From WLWS01 sp964639535 (GTDB lineage Bacteria > Pseudomonadota > Gammaproteobacteria > Eutrophobiales > Eutrophobiaceae), in the NCBI GenBank assembly GCA_964639535.1, contig CAZXDV010000082.1:1-11800 (forward strand): 11,800 nt of DNA. Direction: 5' to 3'. The notes under the pieces were generated by a model. It ran no database searches. It was not told the DNA's origin and saw only the letters and a program-made list of their open reading frames with translations. Positions 1 to 6,750 of the stretch are shown piece by piece; position 1 is the stretch's first letter; each line of letters opens with the position of its first letter. Position numbers and translations under genes: made by a program.

Positions 1-176
1 TCCCGTTTCTCACGTTCACCCACGCGCACACTAATCTTGACCAGCTCGTGGTGCTGCAGTGCACTTTCTATTTCTTCCATGACCTTGCCAGTCAGGCCAT
101 TCTGGCCTATCCAGACAATGGTTTTCTTTTGCTGGGCGAGACTGCGAAGATACTTCAGGTGTTTTTTTTCAAGCAT
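1..176 (-). CDS. yhbY: YhbY-family RNA-binding protein (CRM domain), 3' end cut by window edge
   Basis: Small ribosome-assembly protein that binds the precursor of the large ribosomal subunit through a CRM (KH-like) fold. The visible 58 residues start MLEKKHLKYLRSLAQ and contain IGQNGLTGKVMEEIESAL followed by HHELVKISV. These line up with the E. coli YhbY pattern (LKGLAH, LLGSNGLTEGVLAEIEQAL, HHELIKV), including the GxxGLT loop typical of the CRM domain. The family is about 97 residues long, so roughly 40 C-terminal residues lie beyond base 1. The ATG at 176 is 16 bases after the rnfG stop, with no strong Shine-Dalgarno beyond GGCGGA about 13 bases upstream, so it is probably the last visible member of the same transcript. 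It sits where rnfE is expected in most rnf operons. The family assignment is from remembered similarity and is strong; the link to rnf is inferred only from position. Confidence 0.88.
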   Translation of the reverse strand, partial: MLEKKHLKYLRSLAQQKKTIVWIGQNGLTGKVMEEIESALQHHELVKISVRVGEREKR

Positions 177-192
177 GCCAGGTGTTTTCCGC

Positions 193-789
193 CTATTTGA
201 ATAACTCTTCCCGGTTAAGTTTATAGTATTGCAGGGTATCCCTGATCGTGTTTATCAGGTTCCTGGAGGTAATTGTGGCACCACTGATGGCATCAAGCTT
301 GCCTCCTTCTTCATGTACAGCCCAATCCTGTATATTGTCTTCGTCCAGGTAGCGTGAATTGAACTGCAGGATCCACGGCGAGACCTCCAGGTCAATTGCA
401 TCTCCCAGGCCCGGTGTTTCGTGGTGCGCTGTTACCCGCACCGCGGTTATCTCGCCAGCATAACTGATTCCCATCGCCAGTTGCACCGGACCACTGTAGC
501 CCTCGGCGATTAACGGCATAAAAACCAGTCCGACATTGGATGTACCATTCCTGGCGCGATACACGGTACTGCTCAAGTCATCAAGCGTCTTTCGATCATC
601 GAAAATATTGTTGCTGTGGGGCAGGGGCATCAATTGCTTGAGGATAGCCAGTGACGCCAACTCCCTGTTTTTTTCAATTTTATTGCCGGAAAACTGCTGA
701 ACGACAAACAGCATCGCGGTACAGCAAAGAACAATTGCGAATATTGGCAGGTACCTCACCATGAGCCTGCGTGGATCCGGCGCGCTCAC
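193..789 (-). CDS. rnfG: RnfG, FMN-bearing subunit of the ion-translocating oxidoreductase
   Basis: RnfG carries a covalently bound FMN on the periplasmic side and passes electrons on to RnfD. The 198 residues hold one N-terminal membrane anchor (about 12-31) and then a soluble domain with HHETPGLGD (122-130). The flavin attachment motif SGATITS has Thr172 as the predicted phosphoester-linked residue. Length is close to the E. coli protein (206 residues). The chosen start is a GTG at 789 whose last two bases form the rnfD stop (GTGA overlap), preceded by GAGGT six bases upstream. An ATG at residue 10 is possible but lacks this coupling. It is the last recognisable rnf gene; yhbY follows after 16 bases instead of rnfE. 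Confidence 0.93.
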   Translation of the reverse strand: MSAPDPRRLMVRYLPIFAIVLCCTAMLFVVQQFSGNKIEKNRELASLAILKQLMPLPHSNNIFDDRKTLDDLSSTVYRARNGTSNVGLVFMPLIAEGYSGPVQLAMGISYAGEITAVRVTAHHETPGLGDAIDLEVSPWILQFNSRYLDEDNIQDWAVHEEGGKLDAISGATITSRNLINTIRDTLQYYKLNREELFK

Positions 790-1799
790 TGCGTGACCTC
801 ACCGAGAACCCCTGGCCGCGTATAGTGTTCAATAAAAGGCGTGCAGGCATTGGCGATTAACACTGCAAAGGCGATCCCGTCCGGGTAGGCGCCCCAGTTT
901 CGAATTACATAGGCAATCACGCCCACAAGAAAACCGAAAATCAGTTTCCCCTTGATAGTGGATGGCGATGTGACGGGGTCGGTGGCAATAAAGAAAGCAC
1001 ACAGGATTGTACCCCCGGCACAAAGATGAAACAGCGGTGAGGCATAAACGTCGCTGTCGTAAATATTAAAAACAAAACTTGTGAGAAACATCCCGAGCAG
1101 TACGCCGACGGGTAAATGCCAGCGAATGACCCTCGAGAATAAGAGGAATGCACCACCGAGCGCATACATCGCGGCGATCCACTCCCAGCCGTCACCGGCA
1201 AAATGACCAAATAGCGGACCTCGCCTTATTTCCGAGACCATGTTCATCAGGCCGAGTTCAGATTTAAGTTGTTGCAGGGCTGTAGCACCACTTACAGCAT
1301 CGAGCCCCGGCGGGTCACCATTGAAAATTGCTTCGAGGTAACCGCCGAGGCCGGGGTGTTGCAGTGACGGCCAGTTTGCCAGCTCTGCAGGAAAGCACAG
1401 GATCACGAATACGTATCCGGCCATCGCCGGGTTGAACGGGTTGAGTCCCAGTCCGCCATAAACGTGCTTGGCAATGACAATTGCAAAGGCGATGCCGGAA
1501 AAAGTGACCCACCATGGAACCATTGGAGAAAGGCACAGCGAGAGTAACAGCGCCGTGACAATTGCACTGCCATCTTTAAGGAAAATTTCAACTGGACGTC
1601 CCTGCAGTTTCAAAACGAGGTATTCGAGCACTATCGCAAAGGTAACGGCAAGTATGAGCTGGATAAGTATCCCCCAGCCAAAGAAATAAATGTACGCCAG
1701 GACCCCGGGTAGCAGTGCAAGACAAACCAGCGCCATCATCTTCTGCACGGAACTGCCGCCGTGAGCGTGTGGAGAGCTCAGTAGTCCCCTGTCAGTCAT
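786..1799 (-). CDS. rnfD: RnfD, NqrB-like membrane flavoprotein subunit of the RNF complex
   Basis: Integral membrane subunit that carries a covalent FMN and is homologous to NqrB, the likely ion-conducting subunit. The 337 residues contain GGLGLNPFNPAMAG (115-128), the flavinylation motif DAVSGAT (167-173, attachment Thr173), DPVTSP (274-279) and GAYPDGIAFAVL (303-314), all hallmarks of RnfD/NqrB. Around nine or ten hydrophobic segments are visible. The ATG at 1799 is chosen because it overlaps the end of rnfC (ATGACTGA) and is preceded by GAGGA eight bases upstream. The frame stays open for 116 more codons upstream to 2147, but those residues are polar, lack any family resemblance and lie inside rnfC. 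Length fits the family (E. coli 352). Confidence 0.94.
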   Translation of the reverse strand: MTDRGLLSSPHAHGGSSVQKMMALVCLALLPGVLAYIYFFGWGILIQLILAVTFAIVLEYLVLKLQGRPVEIFLKDGSAIVTALLLSLCLSPMVPWWVTFSGIAFAIVIAKHVYGGLGLNPFNPAMAGYVFVILCFPAELANWPSLQHPGLGGYLEAIFNGDPPGLDAVSGATALQQLKSELGLMNMVSEIRRGPLFGHFAGDGWEWIAAMYALGGAFLLFSRVIRWHLPVGVLLGMFLTSFVFNIYDSDVYASPLFHLCAGGTILCAFFIATDPVTSPSTIKGKLIFGFLVGVIAYVIRNWGAYPDGIAFAVLIANACTPFIEHYTRPGVLGEVTQ

Positions 1800-3324
1800 C
1801 TTTACTGTCCTCGTCCCTGGCTGCAGGATCTTGCCGGGACTGCCGGCGTTTTGCCCTTGTTCTTTGCACTGCCGCCTCAATATAGGACTGTCGATCCTGC
1901 TCCGCGTTTTCCTTTGCCCCTCTAATGCCATCGTCCGTACTTTGCTGCTGTAACTTTTCCATTCGCCTGTTGCGATCAAGAAAACGTTGCCTGGCATGAT
2001 CGGCGCCATCGCGACGTCTTTCTTCCTCGGCGATACCCGACTTGGCATAACGAAAGTAATGAACCAGGGGTATGTTGCTGGGACAGACATACGAACAACA
2101 GCCGCATTCAATACAGTCAAAGATATGTAATTCCTGCGCTGCTTCAAAATGGTCCTGTTTTGCTGCGCGATAAAGGTCCTGCGGCATCAGCCGAACCGGG
2201 CAAACATCCACACAATTGCCGCAGTTAATACATGGCAATACGGGGCTGCGTGGTTGAACTTCCTGTACAAGGATACAATTGGTGGTCTTTATTACGGGGA
2301 CATCAGGGTTGGTAACATGCATGCCCATCATGGGGCCGCCAAGAATCACACGACAATCGTCTTCAGCTTCAAGATTACAGGTTCGAATACAGTCCTTGAC
2401 AGGTGTACCAAGCAGCACCTGCAGGTTCCGCGGCTTTTCTACTTTGCCCGTGACAGTCACGTAGCGCGAAATGACCGGTTCACCGCGGGTGACTGCCCTG
2501 TAAACTGCAGCGGCAGTTGCCACGTTGTGCATGACCATGCCAATGTGAATAGCCAGCCCGCCACTGGGTACTTCTTTACCCGTAATCACCTGGATTAGCT
2601 GTTTTTCTCCACCCGCCGGATAGCGCGTGGGAACCTTTACCAGTTCGATATCGTCGTCGACAAGTTCCTCCAGCCGGGCATAGGCGTCCGGCATATCGTC
2701 TTCGATAGCGATGACGCAGTGCTTTGCCTGCAGGGCATGCCGAATCATTCGCGTGCCGGCTACTACGTAATCTGCTTTTTCCTGCAGCAGTCGATCATCG
2801 CAGGTTATGAATGGCTCACACTCAACCCCGTTGATGATGAGAGTGTCCACGGCATTTTCAACACCTTCGCTGAGCTTTACATGGGCAGGAAAGCCCGCAC
2901 CGCCTAATCCAATAATCCCGCATTCCCTGATTACCGCCTGTAGTTCTTTCGGGTCAACAGAATCGTAATCGTGGGTGGGCTGAATATCGAACAGGGTATC
3001 CTCGCCATCGGACTCAATCACTATGCAGGGAGCATGAATACCTGATGGGTGTGGGACGGGATAGTCACCGATATCATAAATCTTGCCGGAGGTACTTGCG
3101 TGTACCGGTACACTGACATAGCCATCAGCCCGGGCTATCACCTGGCCTTTTAGAACTTTGTCTCCTTTTTTTACCCGGGGTTTTGCGGGGATTCCCACAT
3201 GTTGTTGCAGGGGTAGTATCAGTTTCTCGGGCAATGGATGAAGTATCGACGGTTCCTGGTCTGACATTGCCTTATAAGTGGGCATGACCAGTCCACCGGG
3301 GAACCTGTGCAGTTCAATACTCAT
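1792..3324 (-). CDS. rnfC: RnfC, NADH/FMN and two [4Fe-4S] peripheral subunit of the RNF complex
   Basis: Cytoplasmic subunit where NAD(H) is oxidised or reduced; it binds FMN and two [4Fe-4S] clusters. The sequence shows GLGGAGFP (139-146), NGVECEP (165-171) and YPAGGEKQLI (235-244), typical of the Nqo1-like FMN/NADH fold. Two CxxCxxCxxxCP motifs follow: Cys365/368/371/375 and Cys404/407/410/414. At 510 residues it resembles the short RnfC of Rhodobacter. It lacks the long Ala/Lys-rich repeat tail of the E. coli protein (740) and ends in a charged tail (about 431-510) rich in Arg, Glu and Gln. The ATG at 3324 (MSIELHRFPGG) overlaps the rnfB stop as ATGA and gives the usual family N-terminus. 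An in-frame ATG 14 codons upstream exists but lies inside rnfB. Confidence 0.95.
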   Translation of the reverse strand: MSIELHRFPGGLVMPTYKAMSDQEPSILHPLPEKLILPLQQHVGIPAKPRVKKGDKVLKGQVIARADGYVSVPVHASTSGKIYDIGDYPVPHPSGIHAPCIVIESDGEDTLFDIQPTHDYDSVDPKELQAVIRECGIIGLGGAGFPAHVKLSEGVENAVDTLIINGVECEPFITCDDRLLQEKADYVVAGTRMIRHALQAKHCVIAIEDDMPDAYARLEELVDDDIELVKVPTRYPAGGEKQLIQVITGKEVPSGGLAIHIGMVMHNVATAAAVYRAVTRGEPVISRYVTVTGKVEKPRNLQVLLGTPVKDCIRTCNLEAEDDCRVILGGPMMGMHVTNPDVPVIKTTNCILVQEVQPRSPVLPCINCGNCVDVCPVRLMPQDLYRAAKQDHFEAAQELHIFDCIECGCCSYVCPSNIPLVHYFRYAKSGIAEEERRRDGADHARQRFLDRNRRMEKLQQQSTDDGIRGAKENAEQDRQSYIEAAVQRTRAKRRQSRQDPAARDEDSKDD

Positions 3325-3881
3325 TGAGCCCTGGCGTAGGGAGTTTCGGGTTTTACCCATACCCATTCGCCCAGTTTTTCCGGCACCGCTTCCATGCTTA
3401 TACAGTCAACAGGACAGGGTGGAATACATAGTTCACAACCGGTACATTCGGACGCAATGACGCCGTGCATCTGCCTGGCGGCCCCAATTATCGCGTCGAC
3501 CGGGCAGGCGCGAATACATTTAACACAACCAATACAACTCTCTTCATCGATGCGGGCAACCCGCCGGGCCTGTTCCGGCCCTGCGATACCAGGGACAGGA
3601 CCCGTATCCCGCCCCAGCAGGCGCGCAATTTTTTCCAGGGTTTGTTGTCCACCGGGCCGGCAACGATCAATGTCTGACTGCCCTGACACGATCGCGCGTG
3701 CATAAGGTCGACATCCCGGATACTGGCATTCACCACACTGGGTCTGTGGTAACAAGTCATTGATTATGTTTTCAAGTTCTTCCGGGTTTGAATGTTGCGT
3801 TTCCTTACCCTCGTTAGCCAGTAGGAAAATTGCCAGGCCGCTGACAACCATCATTATCGTCAACGCCATCAGCAGGCTCAT
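3321..3881 (-). CDS. rnfB: RnfB, polyferredoxin subunit of the RNF complex
   Basis: Electron-entry or exit subunit that exchanges electrons with soluble ferredoxin. The 186 residues begin with one membrane segment (about 4-22). Next is the family-specific four-cysteine domain with CGECQYPGC (Cys49, Cys52, Cys57) and Cys74. Two ferredoxin-type motifs follow, CIGCVKCIRACP (Cys116/119/122/126) and CTGCELCIPPCP (Cys146/149/152/156), giving three predicted [4Fe-4S] clusters. All expected ligands are present, which makes the loss of ligands in the neighbouring RnfA more striking. Length matches E. coli RnfB (192). The ATG at 3881 overlaps the rnfA stop (ATGA), so translation is probably coupled; no strong separate ribosome site is seen. 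Confidence 0.95.
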   Translation of the reverse strand: MSLLMALTIMMVVSGLAIFLLANEGKETQHSNPEELENIINDLLPQTQCGECQYPGCRPYARAIVSGQSDIDRCRPGGQQTLEKIARLLGRDTGPVPGIAGPEQARRVARIDEESCIGCVKCIRACPVDAIIGAARQMHGVIASECTGCELCIPPCPVDCISMEAVPEKLGEWVWVKPETPYARAQ

Positions 3882-4456
3882 AACCGCAGACCGCTTAATC
3901 CCATGAAGGCCATGGAAAGTATGCCAAGGGTAACCAGCAAAATGGCAGGGCCTTCAAAAGCCGTCGGGATGTCCGCCTGTGCCAGCTTTGATCTCAGCGA
4001 CGAAAACAGGACAAGCACGATTCCAAAACCAAGCGCTGTCCCGATAGATTGCAGAAGGCTTGCAAATAGTCCCGGTGAATTTTCCAGTACTAGTAGTGCC
4101 GCGCCGAGCAATGAAGAATTAGCCAGCATAAGGGGAAAGAAAACTTCCAACCTGGCAAGTATTGATGGGCGCAAGCGTTCAAGCACGGCCTTAAGGGCGT
4201 ATACTGAGACCACCACGAGTGTCACAAACAAGGGAAGACGCAGGTACTCCATCTTCGCAGGGACCAGTAAGAAATTATGTGCGAGGTAACAGCTGGTGGT
4301 TGTTACAGGAAGCACGATTAGCATGGCCAGGGCCATGCCCCCTGCAGTATCCAGGGTTCGTGAAACTGCATGCACGGCGCTGACGCCGAGCAGATTTTCC
4401 AGTACAAGATTATTGACCAGGCACGCTGCCAGGATTACCGGGAAAATTTCGCTCAC
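3878..4456 (-). CDS. rnfA: RnfA, membrane subunit with both [2Fe-2S] cysteine ligands replaced by serine
   Basis: RnfA normally pairs with RnfE in the membrane, and each gives two cysteines to a [2Fe-2S] cluster midway across the bilayer. This 192-residue protein aligns with RnfA over its whole length: LVNNLVLENLLG (13-24), VFFPLMLANSSLLGAALL (105-122), FGIVLVLFSSLR (144-155) and the C-terminus SMAFMGLSGL. Where Pseudomonas RnfA has GLCPF, this one has GVSAV (Ser26, codon 4379-4381). Where the family has TTNC, this one has LANS (Ser114, codon 4115-4117). Other cysteines exist at 12 and 56 only. It is RnfA rather than RnfE because the C-terminal IPTAF(E)GPAI...SMAFMGLSG block is specific to RnfA/NqrE. 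The start is GTG at 4456, with no clear Shine-Dalgarno. It follows metG after 91 bases and is coupled to rnfB. Confidence 0.9.
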   Translation of the reverse strand: MSEIFPVILAACLVNNLVLENLLGVSAVHAVSRTLDTAGGMALAMLIVLPVTTTSCYLAHNFLLVPAKMEYLRLPLFVTLVVVSVYALKAVLERLRPSILARLEVFFPLMLANSSLLGAALLVLENSPGLFASLLQSIGTALGFGIVLVLFSSLRSKLAQADIPTAFEGPAILLVTLGILSMAFMGLSGLRL

Positions 4457-4526
4457 TGCACAAGTGTTGAACCAGGAATGTGGCGCCTAGTATGAAAGGA
4501 TTCACGCCGATGAACAAGGTCAGCAC
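4410..4526 (-). other. Possible short hydrophobic ORF in the metG-rnfA gap (38 codons), function unknown
   Basis: The 91 bases between the metG stop and the rnfA start are open in one minus-strand frame. From a GTG at 4526, preceded by GGGGA seven to eight bases upstream, the frame reads a single hydrophobic helix (LTLFIGVNPFILGATFLV) and continues out of frame into rnfA before stopping at 4410. The part outside rnfA has ordinary codon choices. Part of it (VN..ILGA.TFLVQ) vaguely resembles the helix around the second cysteine in NqrE/RnfA, but the match is short and the cysteine is absent. It may be a small membrane peptide, a decayed rnf-type gene fragment, or chance. I do not assign a function. 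Confidence 0.25.
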
Positions 4527-4547
4527 ACCGCGTTCCCCGTAGCCCTT

Positions 4548-6590
4548 TTACTTGATGCGCATACCCGGTTCAGCGCCCTCATCCGGACTGAGGATAAATA
4601 TGTCAGCGCCACCGGGGCCGGCGGCAAGAACCATGCCTTCGGATACGCCAAAACGCATTTTACGCGGAGCCAGGTTGGCGACCATTACGGTGAGTCGCCC
4701 TTCAAGATCTTCCGGACTGTAGGCGGCCTTGATACCGGCAAATACGTTGCGCTTTTCTCCGCCGAGGTCGAGAGTAAGTTGCAATAGCTTGTCGGCGCCT
4801 TCAACCTGCTCGGCTTTTTCAATCCTGGCAACTCTGAGATCTACCTTCATGAAATCATCAATACTTATCTCGTCAGCTATTGGGTTTTCATGAAGCGGTC
4901 CAGTGGCGCTTGCTTGTTGTGAGTCCTGTTCGTTACCGAGGCTTTCTTTGCTGTCTTCTACCATTGCTTCTATCCGATCTTTTTCCACGCGGGTCATGAG
5001 TGGTTTAAATTTATTGATTTTAGTTCCCAGCAGGGGTTGATTAATGTCTCCCCACGCTAGTGGAGACACATTGAGGAACTGTTCTGATTTTTCTGCGAGT
5101 ACCGGCAAAACCGGCTTCAGGTAAGTGATCAATACGCGGTAAAGGTTGAGGCCCATGCTGCAAATATCCTGGACCTCTTTTTCCCGCCCCTCTTCCTTGA
5201 CCAGCACCCACGGCTTGTGTTCATCAATGAACTGGTTCGCTTCATCAGCAAGTAACATGATCTCTCTCATTGCACGACCATACTCCCGCGATTCGTAGAG
5301 TTCAGCGATGTATTCGCTTTTCTCGTGGCTTGAAAATGATGCGTACAGATCCGCGTGTGACAGCTCCGGTGACAGGGTTCCGTCAAATCTCTTGTTAATA
5401 AAGCCGGCACATCGACTGGCTATATTGACGACCTTTCCTACGAGGTCTGAATTGACCCGCAGCAGGAAATCATCGAGGTTCATGTCGATATCTTCCACGC
5501 GACTTCCAAGTTTTGCGGCGAAGTAGTAGCGCAGGTATTCCGGGTCCAGGTGATCAAGGTAGGTCCTGGCATTGATAAAGGTACCCCGGCTCTTTGACAT
5601 TTTCTGACCGTTGACAGTAAGAAAGCCGTGAACAAACACGCCTGTTGGAGTTCTAAAGCCGGCCCCGTGCAACATGGCGGGCCAGAACAGGGTATGGAAA
5701 TACATAATATCCTTACCAATGAAATGATACATTTCGGCATCGCTATCCGGACCGATGAATTCCTCTATGTCCAGGCCATTGGAGTCACAATAATTCTTGA
5801 AGCTGGCCAGGTAGCCGATGGGTGCGTCCAGCCACACGTAAAAGTACTTTCCAGGTTGATCCGGGATTTCAAAACCAAAATACGGCGCGTCACGGCTTAT
5901 GTCCCATTCCTGCAAGCCCGCTTCAAACCATTCATTGAGCTTGTTGGCCGTTTCGCTCTGCAGGTTACTTTGTGTCCAGTCCCGTAGCAGGGATTCGAAT
6001 TCGGGAAGCTTGAAAAAGAAATGCTCTGACTCGCGTTGTTCCGGTGTTGCCCCCGAGATTGCTGAAACCGGGTTTACCAGGTCAGTTGGTGAATAGGTTC
6101 GATTACAGTTCTCGCAACTATCCCCGTATTGATCCGCCGAGTGGCAATAAGGGCACTCTCCTCGAATAAAACGATCGGGCAGGAACATTTCCTTGTCCGG
6201 GTCGTAGAACTGGCTGATTGTGCGTTGGCTGATAAAACCACCATCGCGCAGGCGGGAATAAATCAGGTTTGCAAAATACTGGTTTTCCCCGGAATGGGTA
6301 CTGTGATAGTTATCAACCGAGATATAAAAGTCCTGGAAATCCTGCTCGTGGGCCTCTTTAGCCCGGGCAATGAAATCTTCTGCTGCAACACCGGCTTTCT
6401 CGGCACTGAGCATGATGGGAGTGCCATGGGCATCGTCAGCACAGACGTAGTAGCATTGGTGCCCGCGCATGCGCTGGAAACGGACCCACACGTCGGTTTG
6501 CAGGTACTCCAGCATATGGCCAATATGGATTGGCCCATTGGCATAGGGGAGAGCGCTAGTTACCAGTATTTTTCTGGATTTATCGGTCAT
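4548..6590 (-). CDS. metG: Methionyl-tRNA synthetase, long form with C-terminal tRNA-binding domain
   Basis: Cytoplasmic class I synthetase that charges tRNA-Met with methionine. The 680 residues show YANGPIHIGH (HIGH at 22-25), a zinc knuckle with Cys146, Cys149, Cys159 and Cys162, the substrate region YFYVWLDAPIGY (249-260) and the KMSKS loop (330-334). The anticodon-binding helical domain follows. After a Gln/Ser/Glu-rich linker (about 540-570) comes an EMAP-II-like tRNA-binding domain (about 572-680) with VDLRVARI and NLAPRKMRFGVSEGM, which dimerises the bacterial enzyme. Length agrees with the E. coli form (677). The ATG at 6590 gives the standard N-terminus; no good Shine-Dalgarno is seen. 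It is divergent from mrp and lies upstream of rnfA, a neighbourhood also known in Pseudomonas. Confidence 0.97.
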   Translation of the reverse strand: MTDKSRKILVTSALPYANGPIHIGHMLEYLQTDVWVRFQRMRGHQCYYVCADDAHGTPIMLSAEKAGVAAEDFIARAKEAHEQDFQDFYISVDNYHSTHSGENQYFANLIYSRLRDGGFISQRTISQFYDPDKEMFLPDRFIRGECPYCHSADQYGDSCENCNRTYSPTDLVNPVSAISGATPEQRESEHFFFKLPEFESLLRDWTQSNLQSETANKLNEWFEAGLQEWDISRDAPYFGFEIPDQPGKYFYVWLDAPIGYLASFKNYCDSNGLDIEEFIGPDSDAEMYHFIGKDIMYFHTLFWPAMLHGAGFRTPTGVFVHGFLTVNGQKMSKSRGTFINARTYLDHLDPEYLRYYFAAKLGSRVEDIDMNLDDFLLRVNSDLVGKVVNIASRCAGFINKRFDGTLSPELSHADLYASFSSHEKSEYIAELYESREYGRAMREIMLLADEANQFIDEHKPWVLVKEEGREKEVQDICSMGLNLYRVLITYLKPVLPVLAEKSEQFLNVSPLAWGDINQPLLGTKINKFKPLMTRVEKDRIEAMVEDSKESLGNEQDSQQASATGPLHENPIADEISIDDFMKVDLRVARIEKAEQVEGADKLLQLTLDLGGEKRNVFAGIKAAYSPEDLEGRLTVMVANLAPRKMRFGVSEGMVLAAGPGGADIFILSPDEGAEPGMRIK

Positions 6591-6750
6591 TTTCGGGCTG
6601 AGAGCAAAAGGGGCGGTAACTTATCATTATTCATCTTCAGGGTGAACAGGGAATTCCGGGACTACAGGCGTGTTTTATCGTAGACCACCCGCCTTCAGCA
6701 AAATTATTGTAAACTAGCCGCCTTTTTGCAGAATCAGGTATTAAATAGAA
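6591..6750. promoter_or_regulatory. Divergent metG / mrp intergenic region with weak sigma-70-like candidates
   Basis: This 160-base gap must hold promoters for both metG (minus) and mrp (plus). For metG, a weak candidate is TTGCTG (6696-6701, read on the minus strand) 16 bases from GATAAA (6674-6679), which would leave a leader of roughly 75 bases. For mrp, TAGACC (6681-6686) lies 18 bases from TATTGT (6705-6710), overlapping the metG candidate. Neither is close to consensus, so positions are tentative; that promoters exist here follows from the gene arrangement. I see no riboswitch-like fold or tRNA-like element that I could defend. Confidence 0.4.

Noticed and set aside
1800..2147. Upstream extension of the rnfD reading frame by 116 codons
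   Set aside because: It lies wholly inside rnfC, is polar and Arg/Lys-rich, and resembles no RnfD N-terminus; the ATG at 1799 overlaps the rnfC stop and has a good ribosome site.
3325..3366. Earlier ATG start for rnfC (14 codons upstream)
   Set aside because: It overlaps rnfB by more than 40 bases, while the ATG at 3324 has the ATGA coupling seen at other junctions of the operon and the normal RnfC N-terminus.
3394..3705. 103-codon plus-strand frame opposite rnfB
   Set aside because: Antisense of cysteine- and proline-rich rnfB codons; no ribosome site, no recognisable product.
3878..4456. Possibility that the gene called rnfA is really rnfE
   Set aside because: The C-terminal end (IPTAFEGPAI, then SMAFMGLSG) and the LVNNLVL start match RnfA; RnfE-specific features such as the LPPGAF segment are absent.
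6129..6683. 184-codon plus-strand frame opposite the start of metG
   Set aside because: Antisense to highly conserved metG codons including the HIGH and zinc regions; shadow of metG codon bias with no family resemblance.
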